This document shows positions 16,401-25,246 of a DNA stretch of 60,517 nt, piece by piece. Source of the DNA: Filifactor villosus (lineage in GTDB: Bacteria > Bacillota > Clostridia > Peptostreptococcales > Filifactoraceae); contig NZ_JBHSHL010000020.1 of the NCBI RefSeq assembly GCF_042652965.1, forward strand, positions 1 to 60,517, given 5' to 3'. Within the stretch, counting starts at the first letter, position 1. Each line of letters begins with the position of its first letter. The notes under the pieces are model-generated. The model had not been told where the DNA came from. It saw nothing but the letters and a program-made list of their open reading frames with translations, and did not search any database. A program made the position numbers and the translations under genes.

Positions 16401-17429
16401 CTACCGTGCTATGGATTCAATGATCTCAACTACGGTATCGATTTCTTTCTTTCCTACATAATAATGTGTCACAAAACGCATTAGTCCGAACTCTTCAGGG
16501 TTGATCAAGATATCATGTTTCAAAAACTCCTCGGGTGCCATTTTCTTCTTCAGATCGTCATTTGTAATCTTAAAAAAGACCATATTGATCGAAGGTTCTT
16601 CCTCCACCGGTTCTATTCCGGGTATCTGCGAAAGTTTTTTCGACAAGTATTTGGCGTTTTCGTGATCCTGATCCAACCTCAACCTCATTTCCTTCAGAGC
16701 AATCAATCCGGGTGCTGCGAGAATACCTACCTGTCTCATCCCTCCTCCGAGGATCTTTCTCTTTATTCTGGCTTTTGAAATAAACGCCTCGCTTCCAACC
16801 AGAAGAGAACCGATCGGTGCACAAAGTCCCTTCGAAAGGCAGATATTGATCGAATCCACATACTTTGCCATCTCCTCGGGTTCTGCCTTTAGAGCAACCT
16901 GTGCATTGAAGTATCTCGCACCGTCCAAGTGTACACCCAGCTTATACTTTTTCGCCAGTTCATATACCTCCCTCATGTAGGAGATATCGAGTACACTTCC
17001 GTCAGAAAACGCGTTTTCCAAACAAATCAAAGAGGTCTTCGGATAATGGATATCCTCTTCCTTTCTTATTGCTTCCTCTATCTTCTCAAGAGGCATCCGT
17101 CCGTTTTTTGACTCGATGGTTCTCAGTTGAACTCCTGCAATCACCGCAGAGCCTCCCGCCTCGTGCTGCACGATATGACAGGAATCCGAGAGGATTACCT
17201 CTTCTCCCCTGTTACAGTGAGTAAAAACAGCCAACTGGTTTGCAAAGGTCCCACTCGGTGTAAACAGAGACTTTTCCTTCCCCAAAAGTTCGGCCGCATA
17301 TTTCTCCAACTCGTTGGTTGTGACATCATCCTCATAGACATCATCTCCGACTTCGGCTTTAAACATCGCTTCTCTCATCAAATCCGTAGGATGTGTTACC
17401 GTATCCGAACGCAGATCAATGTATTTCAT
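16401..17429 (-). CDS. ltaE: Low-specificity L-threonine aldolase
   Basis: 342 residues, a PLP-dependent fold-type I enzyme that cleaves L-threonine to glycine and acetaldehyde. It begins MKYIDLRSDTVTHPT, has GDDVYEDD, HLDGARYFNA and the PLP lysine in SICLSKGLCAPIGS, followed by GGGMRQVGI, all standard. The ATG at 17429 has AGGAGG at eight bases; the upstream ATG at 17435 is too close to it. It is 30 bases after the metallophosphoesterase gene in an apparent operon. Confidence 0.95.
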   Translation of the reverse strand: MKYIDLRSDTVTHPTDLMREAMFKAEVGDDVYEDDVTTNELEKYAAELLGKEKSLFTPSGTFANQLAVFTHCNRGEEVILSDSCHIVQHEAGGSAVIAGVQLRTIESKNGRMPLEKIEEAIRKEEDIHYPKTSLICLENAFSDGSVLDISYMREVYELAKKYKLGVHLDGARYFNAQVALKAEPEEMAKYVDSINICLSKGLCAPIGSLLVGSEAFISKARIKRKILGGGMRQVGILAAPGLIALKEMRLRLDQDHENAKYLSKKLSQIPGIEPVEEEPSINMVFFKITNDDLKKKMAPEEFLKHDILINPEEFGLMRFVTHYYVGKKEIDTVVEIIESIAR

Positions 17430-17459
17430 ACCCATCTCCTCCTTATCTTTTCTTACTTT

Positions 17460-18146
17460 TCAATCCAAAAGCTTCTCCAACTTAAAATGCAGATAATCAC
17501 AGCTTACCAGACGGTAGTCTATGCCTTCTCGCCGTCCTGTAAAGGCGGTTTCGTGCGAAGCTCTTCCGTGCAGATGTCCGTAACATACGATGTCCATCTT
17601 TTCTTCTCGTGCGATCCTTGTGAAATCGGACTCTTCCTTCTGCTCATTCATCGGAGGGTAGTGTAACATCAGGATCCTCTTCTTATCTCCTTGGAATGAA
17701 CAGCTGTCGATCGAATTTCTGAGTCTTCTGACCTCTCTTTCGTAGATCTTTCTATCGTCATCCGAAAACTGTTGCTCATTCGGACATAACCAACCCCTTG
17801 TTCCGAATATGATATAGTCCTTTAACTCCACATGGTTGTTATGAATAAAGTGAAGTTTCGGAAACAACGCCTTCATCTTCTTTACGCTCGTCCACCAATA
17901 ATCATGGTTTCCTCTTATTATCACCTTTGTTCCCGGAAGTTCGTTGAGGATCTTCAAATCCTCCTTTGCTTCTTCCAATCTCATCGCCCACGAAATATCT
18001 CCCGCCAACAACACGACATCCTCGATATGGACTCGATCCTTCCAATCTTGAATAATGGAATCCATGTGGTTGATCCATCCGAATTTGTCCATAGGCTTGG
18101 GAAATGCCGTAGACATATGAAGATCTCCAATTGCAAACAATGCCAT
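17460..18146 (-). CDS. Calcineurin-like metallophosphoesterase
   Basis: 228 residues with the full two-metal motif set: GDLHMS, LAGDISWAM, RGNHDYWW, LHYPP and YGHLHGRA. It belongs to a phosphohydrolase family common in Clostridia with unknown substrate. It is 25 bases downstream of the relQ-like gene and upstream of ltaE on the same strand. The neighbour does not prove a link to alarmone metabolism. Confidence 0.9.
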   Translation of the reverse strand: MALFAIGDLHMSTAFPKPMDKFGWINHMDSIIQDWKDRVHIEDVVLLAGDISWAMRLEEAKEDLKILNELPGTKVIIRGNHDYWWTSVKKMKALFPKLHFIHNNHVELKDYIIFGTRGWLCPNEQQFSDDDRKIYEREVRRLRNSIDSCSFQGDKKRILMLHYPPMNEQKEESDFTRIAREEKMDIVCYGHLHGRASHETAFTGRREGIDYRLVSCDYLHFKLEKLLD

Positions 18147-18171
18147 CTCTTCTACCTCGTTATTCTGTCCT

Positions 18172-18969
18172 CTATGTCGGCTTCTTTGTAGAGTCGTAAA
18201 ATGTCGCTACATCCCTTCTAAGGTTCAACAACTCATCGGTCTCCCTCTCCTCGTTGTTTTCGTCCAAAAGATTTTGAAAAAACACCGCTTCTTTTTTGTA
18301 CCCGAGTTCTTCTATCTTTTTGATATAGAAAGCGATCTCTTTTACTACAATGGACTTGTATTCAAAAGCAACCTGAGCACTGACGATCTCTTCTCTTATC
18401 ACCGACATCTCCTTGTCGAGCAGCGCCGCCGCATCCGCCGCCCTCGACAGCCTGTCCTGGATCTCCTGCGGTACATACTTGTCATACTTGTAATTTAAAG
18501 AGTGCTCTATCGTAGCCCAGAAGTTCATCGCCAGCGTTCTGATCTGAATCTCCGCCAAAATCTTCTTATGCCCGTAAATCGTCTGGATCGGATAGCGAAT
18601 GATGATGTGATAGCTTCGATATCCGCTCTCTTTATGGTTTTCGATATAGTCCTTGACATATACGACCTCCATATCCTCTCTCTCCTGAATATGCCTTGCA
18701 ATGATGTAGATGTCGTCCACCAACTGACACATAATTCGAATACCTGCAATATCTTCCATCTCTTCTTCGAGCTGTCCAATATCGATATCGAGTCTTTTGA
18801 CCTTCTCCAAAATCGATGTGACCCGTTTTACTCTTCCCGTCACAAATTCAATAGGACTGTATTCTCCGTTGCTTCTTAGCTCCTTGCGCACATTCTTAAA
18901 CTTTACCTTCAGTTCTTCAACTGCACATTCATAAGGCAACAGAGTTTTTTTCCAGTCACGCAGTTCCAT
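18172..18969 (-). CDS. GTP pyrophosphokinase, small alarmone synthetase (RelQ/YjbM-like)
   Basis: 265 residues with only the (p)ppGpp synthetase domain: the basic G-loop region FVTGRVKRVTSILEK, EDIAGIRIMCQLVDD, SGYRSYHIIIRYPI and the catalytic EIQIRTLAMNFWATIEH. No HD hydrolase, TGS or ACT domain is present, so it is a stand-alone synthetase making (p)ppGpp from ATP and GDP/GTP. The ATG at 18969 follows AGAGGA at four bases; a TTG at 18987 opens the frame but has no RBS. It heads a likely operon with the phosphoesterase and ltaE. Confidence 0.92.
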   Translation of the reverse strand: MELRDWKKTLLPYECAVEELKVKFKNVRKELRSNGEYSPIEFVTGRVKRVTSILEKVKRLDIDIGQLEEEMEDIAGIRIMCQLVDDIYIIARHIQEREDMEVVYVKDYIENHKESGYRSYHIIIRYPIQTIYGHKKILAEIQIRTLAMNFWATIEHSLNYKYDKYVPQEIQDRLSRAADAAALLDKEMSVIREEIVSAQVAFEYKSIVVKEIAFYIKKIEELGYKKEAVFFQNLLDENNEERETDELLNLRRDVATFYDSTKKPT

Positions 18970-19074
18970 AACATCCTCTACTTTCAACTTAAACTCTTAA
19001 TTCCCATTTATTCTACCGACTGCTCAAGTCGAATTCTTCTTCTCTTCGGGCGTCTTTCTTGATCCTATCTGCGG

Positions 19075-19938
19075 TCATTCTTTTCTCAGTATGAAAATCG
19101 CGGACAAGATACAGACGCAACCGACAAGGGTAAGCAAACTGAAGCTTTCTTTCAAAATAAGTACTCCGAAAATAACACCCGTAATCGGTTCCAACATCGA
19201 CAAAATCGCAGCCATAGAAGGGCCGATTTTACCGATCCCCATTTGAAGAAAGGTCAGGGCAAAGATCGAAGTCGACAAGGCAATCCCCGCCGAATAGATC
19301 CAAGCCTTTATATTTAGTGAAAAAGTAAGGTCTTTGCTCACAAAAGAATAGACCAACATAATAAGACTTCCGTAAAAACACACATAGAAGGAATATAAAA
19401 AGGGATACATGGTCTTCATCCCGCTTTTGTCCACATAGAGAAAATACAGGGCAAAGAGTACTCCGGATAGCAGGGCACTGAAAAAACCGAAAAAACTGCC
19501 GAGACCTCCCTGGAAAAACATTGCTATTCCGACTATACTGATCAACAAAGCTGCTATCTTACGCCGGCTGAATTTCTCCGAAAGAAACAGGACACTTCCG
19601 AGCATAACCAAAGTGGGATAAGTAAAATGTAAGACTGTAGCCGTGCCGACCGGTATATAAGGGTAAGAAGAGTATAAGGTCGCAGTGGTCGATGAAGTGA
19701 GCAATGCCAGGATAAACAGTTGAATATGCTGTTTCCCCGATATGGAAACGGACAACCCCTTCTTTTTAACCATCAAAAACAAGATCGGGAGAGGAATCAG
19801 ATTTCTCAAGAAAGTCAACATAATCCCATTGCTTCCATTCGAATAGGATATCTTCGCATAAATGGGAGATATTCCATATATAATGGCTGATATTGCCGTT
19901 AAGAGCATCCCTGTTCGTTTCACATTCAACTTTATCAT
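19075..19938 (-). CDS. DMT-superfamily (EamA) transporter
   Basis: 287 residues, about ten hydrophobic helices arranged as two EamA repeats: SAIIYGISPIYAKISYS near the start and AAILSMLEPITGVIFGVLIL in the second half are classic drug/metabolite transporter motifs. It is an inner-membrane permease; the exported or imported substrate is unknown. It stands alone on the minus strand, 87 bases upstream of the relQ-like gene (same direction). Confidence 0.9.
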   Translation of the reverse strand: MIKLNVKRTGMLLTAISAIIYGISPIYAKISYSNGSNGIMLTFLRNLIPLPILFLMVKKKGLSVSISGKQHIQLFILALLTSSTTATLYSSYPYIPVGTATVLHFTYPTLVMLGSVLFLSEKFSRRKIAALLISIVGIAMFFQGGLGSFFGFFSALLSGVLFALYFLYVDKSGMKTMYPFLYSFYVCFYGSLIMLVYSFVSKDLTFSLNIKAWIYSAGIALSTSIFALTFLQMGIGKIGPSMAAILSMLEPITGVIFGVLILKESFSLLTLVGCVCILSAIFILRKE

Positions 19939-20059
19939 ACTCCATCCCCTTGATCCTTCTATTGTCTTCTATTATATATGATTTTTGCTCCGATAGGTAT
20001 AAAATTTTTCTTACATTCCCTCATTTTGTAAACCCTCTTCAAAAGAAAACAGGATATGG

Positions 20060-20065
20060 TATAAT
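20060..20065 (+). promoter_or_regulatory. Extended -10 promoter facing a short ORF
   Basis: TATGGTATAAT gives a TG-n-TATAAT extended -10. A weak -35-like TTCAAA lies at 20038-20043 (16-base spacer). The ATG of a 41-codon ORF begins five bases after the -10, so the transcript would start at or near the initiation codon. Confidence 0.45.
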
Positions 20066-20070
20066 AGGTC

Positions 20071-20196
20071 ATGGCAAAAAAACGGAAATATGACACAAAG
20101 AAAAAACCTAGCTTACACATATACAGAAAGCTTGTAAAAGAAGCAGGTTTAACCATTTCTTCAGACTTTGAGAACCGTTTTACGTCATTTTGTTGA
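20071..20196 (+). CDS. Possible leaderless 41-residue basic peptide (tentative)
   Basis: The ORF begins MAKKRKYDTKKKPSLHIYRK and ends ENRFTSFC, strongly basic at the N-terminus. It has no RBS, but the extended -10 just upstream would make a leaderless message. It could equally be a remnant or part of a small RNA. The rest of 19939-20657 holds the repeat at 20290-20500 and nothing else I can name. Confidence 0.3.
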   Translation: MAKKRKYDTKKKPSLHIYRKLVKEAGLTISSDFENRFTSFC

Positions 20197-20289
20197 AGAT
20201 AAAATACCTTCTTGTACTATACCCGTTGCATTACCCTGTTATCTGTATGAGTATTTTTCAACCGGAACTCGGGGATGAAAGTGAAAAAC

Positions 20290-20500
20290 AAAGAACGATC
20301 GCCTCTTTTTCTCGAGAGCAGGCAAAACTTGCGATCGATTGAAAAAAACAGACAGAGGAGCATCGCGTAAACCCTAAGGGGGAACGTAGTGAATGACGAA
20401 GTTTGCTAAGCCGTTCCAAACGAGTGAAACATATAAATCAGCTGTTTGAGCCTTAGCGAGTTCCGATGCTATAGTTCACGACTTGGTTTTCAGCTCCAAA
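20290..20500. repeat. Dispersed repeat, copy 1 (AGAGCA...GATCGATTGA / GAACGTAGTGAATGACGAAG type)
   Basis: Contains AGAGCAGGCAAAACTTGCGA, then GATCGATTGAAAAAAACAG, and GAACGTAGTGAATGACGAAG further on. A diverged relative occurs at about 31700-31790 in the same order. The copy is bounded by an inverted repeat (AGCATCG near 20361 with CGATGCT near 20465, CCTAAGG with CCTTAGC inside), so a folded RNA or a decayed element is possible. No ORF explains it. Confidence 0.5.
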
Positions 20501-20657
20501 AACGTCCTCGTTCCGTTTGCACTTGCATTTACTATAAATTCTGTTTTATCTCTATACCTCTCATACACCTGATATTTTAATTGGGTTTTAGTAATAAAAG
20601 CTGTCATATTTCTTGAAGGGAACAACTAATCTGATTTTTGAAAAGGAAGAGGATGCT

Positions 20658-20903
20658 ATGGAAAATACCTATAACAAGATCATAACGCTAAAAGGATATT
20701 ACTTTACCAAAGAATATGAAAAAACAAAGAAAAACACCACCAAAACGAGGACGATTTTAGAAGAGACCGTTCGAAAATTCTTTAAGCAGGGAAGCTGTGA
20801 TATCCTCGTGATCTTTGAAGAAAGCGGGAAGCAGATCCGTTTGACCAAGGATTCTCCGAGAGAAGAGATCATCAAATACCTTGGAAAAAAGTTTTTGGGT
20901 TAG
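20658..20903 (+). CDS. Small hypothetical protein
   Basis: 81 residues, beginning MENTYNKIITLKGYYFTKEY, lysine-rich, mixed alpha/beta by eye, with ILVIFEESGKQIRLTKDSPR near the end. The ATG at 20658 has GGAAGAGG five bases upstream; the earlier ATG at 20613 lacks an RBS. No membrane segment or cysteine pair is seen and I do not recognise the family. Its TAG stop is shared with the first bases of a repeat element. Confidence 0.6.
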   Translation: MENTYNKIITLKGYYFTKEYEKTKKNTTKTRTILEETVRKFFKQGSCDILVIFEESGKQIRLTKDSPREEIIKYLGKKFLG

Positions 20904-21015
20904 TACTATTCTCCAATAGAAGTGTGCTGATATCTACTTTATGACTACCAACATCCGTGTTATCTTCGGTTGAGTACAGGTTCCTGATGTCCATAGCTCA
21001 AAGGAAGAATAGTAT
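20903..21015 (+). repeat. RUP-like miniature inverted-repeat element, copy B
   Basis: 113 bases from GTACTATTCTCCAATAGAAG to GAAGAATAGTAT, same orientation as the copy at 57111. It begins within the stop codon region of the small hypothetical gene and ends before the purC terminator. Confidence 0.8.
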
Positions 21016-21073
21016 AAGAAAATATCTCACACTTTAAACGATCATCACTCCTACTCTAAGAATAGCATAAACG

Positions 21074-21130
21074 AAAAAGGAACTTGAGGGTCGATATCTT
21101 TGTACATCAAAGATACCGATCTTCAAGTTC
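21074..21130 (-). terminator. Terminator of purC
   Basis: A long imperfect hairpin pairs GGAACTTGA...TATCTTTG with CAAAGATA...TCAAGTTC and is followed by CCTTTTTCG on the minus strand, about 40 bases after the purC stop. Confidence 0.75.
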
Positions 21131-21170
21131 TCTTCCTGCGGATCATCTTGCAAAAATCTCCTATATTCGA

Positions 21171-21857
21171 TTAGCCCTCAAGCATGATTTTTTCGAGTTT
21201 CAACGGCTCTACATATTCCCCGTCCTTATATGCCCTCATATTTCCGCCAGAGATCTCATCGATCAGAGCAATATGCTTGTCTTCTCCCACGCGTCCGAAC
21301 TCGAACTTGATATCATAGAGTTCCAGACCTTTTTGGGACAACTCGTCTTTCACGATGGCTGCGATCTTTCTTGTCATATCCGCAAGAATCTCATACTCTT
21401 TTTTTGTCATAATACCGAGCATTTCCAGGGCTTCATCGGTAATAAGCGGGTCATTTCTGTCATCGTCCTTCAACGTAACTTCCACATAGGCATCAAGGCG
21501 GTCGCCGTCTTTTGCATATTTTCCGTATCTGCGGATGAAGCTGCCTACGGCCCTGTATCTACAGATCACTTCTACTCCCTCTCCGAAGACCTCCGCCGGA
21601 AGAACGGTCATTGTACGGTTGGAGATATCCGCATCCACATAATGAGTTGCAATGCCTGCCTCGTTGATCTTCTCAAAAAAGAACTTCGTAAGCTTAAGGC
21701 CTGCTTCTCCCGCACCTTCCATCGTAAGACCTACCGTATTTGCACCCGGATCAAAGACCCCGTCCACTCCTGTAACCTCGTCTTTGAACTTCAACAAGTA
21801 AGTTCCGTTTTCCAAATCAAATACATCTTTCGTCTTTCCTTGATATACGCTCTTCAT
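21171..21857 (-). CDS. purC: Phosphoribosylaminoimidazole-succinocarboxamide synthase (SAICAR synthase)
   Basis: 228 residues catalysing the ATP-dependent condensation of CAIR with aspartate in purine biosynthesis. It begins MKSVYQGKTKDVFDLENG and contains EVICRYRAVGSFIRRYG, LYDIKFEFGRVGEDKHIALI and DEISGGNMRAYKDGE. The ATG at 21857 has GGATGG at six bases; GTG at 21860 is too close. It stands alone rather than in a pur operon. No purine riboswitch or PurBox was recognised in the 200 bases upstream. Confidence 0.93.
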   Translation of the reverse strand: MKSVYQGKTKDVFDLENGTYLLKFKDEVTGVDGVFDPGANTVGLTMEGAGEAGLKLTKFFFEKINEAGIATHYVDADISNRTMTVLPAEVFGEGVEVICRYRAVGSFIRRYGKYAKDGDRLDAYVEVTLKDDDRNDPLITDEALEMLGIMTKKEYEILADMTRKIAAIVKDELSQKGLELYDIKFEFGRVGEDKHIALIDEISGGNMRAYKDGEYVEPLKLEKIMLEG

Positions 21858-22061
21858 CACATACCATCCTTTACTCCAATGATTTAAATTCTAAAACAAT
21901 AATAAAGGATTTTAAGAAAATATTCAAGTTTTTTCTTTTTTATTTCGAATTTTATCGGTTTCAGGATAGTTTTCAGGCCTTATTTTTCAAAAAATCCGTA
22001 CATTTACGTTATGCTTCTTTTGTTATATACGATTTAAATACACAAGATCTCCCGTACCCCT

Positions 22062-23003
22062 CTATCGTCGAATCTTACCCCCAAGGTAATTGCAGTTACA
22101 GCCCTGACGGAGCTGATGTTCTTCCATATATTTGACGATCTCATCCTTAATCCGCCACCAGGACATATTGAAGTTGCAGTCAAGGACATCCTCCTTGGGC
22201 GCACGACCTACCACCCTCTGTATCGAAATATCCGAAGAGAGATAACTGAGAAAGAGGGCCGCCCTTTGAACGTAGTCCTCCACCGTACCTGCAGTGTAAC
22301 GACCCTCTTCAAACTCCTTTGCCATAAGACTCCCTCTGGGAACATAGAGCGAATGCAGCTTGACTCCGTCAATTTTCAAGGCGGACAAGACCTTGGCTCC
22401 TTCCAGTACATCTGTCAAGTCGTCGGTGGGAAGGTTTAAAATCATATGAGTAGTAACCAAGAATCCTCGTTGTTTGCACCGATTCACGCAGTCAATAAAC
22501 TCCGCCAGACCATGTCCTCGATTAATAAGCTCCAAGGTTCGATAATTGACCGTTTGCAGTCCGAGTTCCAAATTGATTTCGATATCATAATGCTGTTTTA
22601 TCCGCTCCAAAAACTCAAGCTGTTCTTCGCTCACACAATCGGGCCTTGTAGCGATCGCAATCTCAACCACATCTTCTCGAATCGCTTCACGGATATAGGC
22701 CTCAAAAGCTGTTTGCTCTACATAGGTATTGGTATAGTTTTGAAAGTAGGCAATAAACTTCTTTGCCTTATACTTTTTTCCGATGTAGGCGATGTTCTCT
22801 TCCAGTTGCTCTCTGACGGGCTTCGCACTGTCGAGGCTTTCAAACCCCGCCCCGATGTCCGCACAAAAAGAACAGCCCCCTACACCGATCCTTCCGTCCC
22901 TGTTCGGGCAGGTAAGAGGGAGGTTGAGCGGGATCCTATACACCTTTTCCCCGTACTTTTTTCTCAGATAGTCCGAGTACACATAGTATGGTTCATTCAT
23001 CAT
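22062..23003 (-). CDS. Radical SAM protein of the TIGR01212 (YtqA) family
   Basis: About 314 residues. It starts MMNEPYYVYSDYLRKKYG, followed by the unusual spaced cluster CPNRDGRIGVGGCSFC, FIAYFQNYTNTY and ELGLQTVNYRTLELINRGH, all hallmarks of this radical SAM subfamily whose members act on RNA or are uncharacterised. The ATG at 23003 (or 23000) follows AAAGGCGG. It lies 10 bases after parC, so it is probably co-transcribed with parE-parC. Confidence 0.92.
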   Translation of the reverse strand: MMNEPYYVYSDYLRKKYGEKVYRIPLNLPLTCPNRDGRIGVGGCSFCADIGAGFESLDSAKPVREQLEENIAYIGKKYKAKKFIAYFQNYTNTYVEQTAFEAYIREAIREDVVEIAIATRPDCVSEEQLEFLERIKQHYDIEINLELGLQTVNYRTLELINRGHGLAEFIDCVNRCKQRGFLVTTHMILNLPTDDLTDVLEGAKVLSALKIDGVKLHSLYVPRGSLMAKEFEEGRYTAGTVEDYVQRAALFLSYLSSDISIQRVVGRAPKEDVLDCNFNMSWWRIKDEIVKYMEEHQLRQGCNCNYLGGKIRR

Positions 23004-23013
23004 TCTACCGCCT

Positions 23014-25233
23014 TTATAGTTTCTCCGTAAAAGAAATCTGGGTTTGAACATCGTTCCTCATAGCCTTTGGAGCTATGGGAATTTTTTTTGTTCTCGCAAA
23101 CGAAAAATTCTCCTTATCTTCCTCATCTGCGAGCCTTGCCGATACGACCCTGTCCTTCTTACTTAACCTTGCTACCTGTATTCCCTGACTTCCGCGATTT
23201 AAGATTGGATTGATGTTCTGCATCGGAACAAGAAGGACCTTATCCAAGGCGGTTTTTATCAGGATCTCTTCCTCTTCTTCCATAAACAAGGCCTCTACCA
23301 AGGGGCTCTTGTCCGAATAGGCTCCGACCAGTTTCTTGCGATAGCCCTTGGTTTGGTAGGAAGAAAGAGGGATCTTTGCAAACTTTCCGTTTTCAAAGAC
23401 AAAGACGAAGTGTCCTCTGTAATCCTTGGGATGCTGCATATAGATAATATGTTCATCCGCGGAAAGTTCCAAGTAGTTTTGAAGAAAGACTCCAAATGCC
23501 GACGCCTTTGTGTCTTCCATATCCGAAATTCGAAGTTGGTACATCTTGTGCTTGTCGGAGAGCAACAATAGGGTGTCGTCATTACTTGCCTCCAGAGACA
23601 TAAACATCCTATCGTCGTCCTTGAGTTTCTGCTCGGAATAAGCTCTCAGCGACGTATCGGGGATCTTTTTGAGGTAACCGTGCTCCGTCAAGAATACCGT
23701 TACAGGATAGCTTTCAATCTTAGTATCTTCCACATGAACGATGACTTCCTCCTTCTTCGAGATCTCCGTCTTTCTCTCCTGTGCATACTGCTTGCCCACA
23801 CGTTTGAGTTCTTTTATCATCAGCTTATCCTGCAAGGCCTCATCGGTATACAATTCTTTCAGATCCGAGACCTCTTTCTCCAACGTCTGCGTTTCTTCAA
23901 TCTTGTTCAGGATGTATTCTTTGTTCAAATTCCTCAGTTTGATCTCCAGGATGTACTCTCCCTGTACTTCATCAATACCGAAATTCTCCATCAAATTTTT
24001 GAGCACATCCTTTTCTTTTTCGGTATCTCTTATAATTCGAATCGCCGCATCGATATCCAGCAGGATCTTCTCCAAGCCCCTCAACAAAAACAGACGGTGA
24101 AGTTTTTTGTCGATCTGATATGCGGTCTTTCTAAGGATGCAGGTCCTTCGAAACGAGATCCATTCATCGAGGATCTCATCGATGCCCATAACTTTGGGAG
24201 TATGATTGCAAAGAACGTTAAAGTTACAGCTGTAACTGTCTTCGAGCGGAGTATAGCGAAAGAGCTTCGCCATTGTCTTTTCGACATCGACGGTTTTTCT
24301 GACATCGAGGGCAATTTTAAGTCCACCGAGATCGCTCTCATCGCGGATATCCACGACCTCTTTCAGGCGTCCCTGTTTCATCATTTCGATGATCTTTTCG
24401 ATGACGGATTCGACGGTTGCTGTATAGGGGATCTCGTAGATCTCGATAAGGTTTTCTTTTTTGAGATAACGATATCTTCCCCTCAGTTTGAAACTGCCCC
24501 TACCCGTTCGATAGATCTCTTCCATCTCTTTCTTGTCGAAGAGGAGTTCTCCCCCCGAAGGAAAGTCGGGTCCCGGTATAAAGTCGAATAGTTCGACCTT
24601 CTTCTTTTTGATTTTCTCCACCGTATAGTTGCACACTTCTCCGAGATTGAAGCTTGGGATTGAGCTGGCCATCCCTACGGCGATCCCCTTATTCGACTTG
24701 ACAAGTATATTCGGAAAGGTAGTGGGCAGGAGCGTAGGCTCCTTCATTGTCGAATCGTAGTTATCCACAAGATCCACCGTATCCATATCAATCTCGGAGA
24801 ACAGTTCGTTGCACAAAGGCATAAGCTTTGCCTCAGTATATCGAGGTGCTGCAAACTGCATATCGCGGGAGGACTGCTTTCCGAAATTTCCTTTGGAGTC
24901 GACATAAGGATGCAGAAGGCTTTCGTTTCCTCTTGCAAGCTTTACCATGGTTTCATAGATTGCCATATCCGAATGGGGATTGAGTTTCATTGTTTCGCCT
25001 ACAATGGTTGCCGACTTCTTCCTGTTTCCCTTGATCAGACCCATCTTATACATCGTGTAGAGCAGTTTTCTGTGAGAAGGTTTGAACCCGTCGATCTGCG
25101 GAATCGCTCTGGAAACGATCACACTCATCGCATAGGGCATATAATTCTCCTTGAGGGTATCTACAATATCTTCGGTCTCGGCTTTCTTTTCAACATATTC
25201 CTTCTTAACTTCTCTCTTTGTCTTTCGAGGCAA
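23014..25233 (-). CDS. parC: DNA topoisomerase IV subunit A
   Basis: About 739 residues of a type IIA topoisomerase A subunit that relaxes and decatenates DNA with ParE. The breakage-reunion region includes SRAIPQIDGFKPSHRKLL and the catalytic tyrosine in FAAPRYTEAKL. There is no GyrA box; the C-terminal blades end in GSQGIQVARLSKKDRV, fitting ParC. The quinolone-determining segment reads NPHSDMAIYE, with Ser and Met where GyrA/ParC usually have Gly and Ser. The best start is TTG at 25233 behind AGGAGG at eight bases, 13 bases after the parE stop. The open frame extends back to 25260. Confidence 0.93.
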   Translation of the reverse strand: MPRKTKREVKKEYVEKKAETEDIVDTLKENYMPYAMSVIVSRAIPQIDGFKPSHRKLLYTMYKMGLIKGNRKKSATIVGETMKLNPHSDMAIYETMVKLARGNESLLHPYVDSKGNFGKQSSRDMQFAAPRYTEAKLMPLCNELFSEIDMDTVDLVDNYDSTMKEPTLLPTTFPNILVKSNKGIAVGMASSIPSFNLGEVCNYTVEKIKKKKVELFDFIPGPDFPSGGELLFDKKEMEEIYRTGRGSFKLRGRYRYLKKENLIEIYEIPYTATVESVIEKIIEMMKQGRLKEVVDIRDESDLGGLKIALDVRKTVDVEKTMAKLFRYTPLEDSYSCNFNVLCNHTPKVMGIDEILDEWISFRRTCILRKTAYQIDKKLHRLFLLRGLEKILLDIDAAIRIIRDTEKEKDVLKNLMENFGIDEVQGEYILEIKLRNLNKEYILNKIEETQTLEKEVSDLKELYTDEALQDKLMIKELKRVGKQYAQERKTEISKKEEVIVHVEDTKIESYPVTVFLTEHGYLKKIPDTSLRAYSEQKLKDDDRMFMSLEASNDDTLLLLSDKHKMYQLRISDMEDTKASAFGVFLQNYLELSADEHIIYMQHPKDYRGHFVFVFENGKFAKIPLSSYQTKGYRKKLVGAYSDKSPLVEALFMEEEEEILIKTALDKVLLVPMQNINPILNRGSQGIQVARLSKKDRVVSARLADEEDKENFSFARTKKIPIAPKAMRNDVQTQISFTEKL

Positions 25234-25246
25234 TGCTCTTTCCTCC

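Noticed and set aside
21861..22061. Purine riboswitch or PurBox upstream of purC
   Set aside because: I looked for a conserved aptamer core and a PurBox-like inverted repeat and saw neither in this AT-rich stretch.
23680..24591. 303-residue plus-strand ORF
   Set aside because: Antisense shadow of parC; the sense gene has full family motifs.
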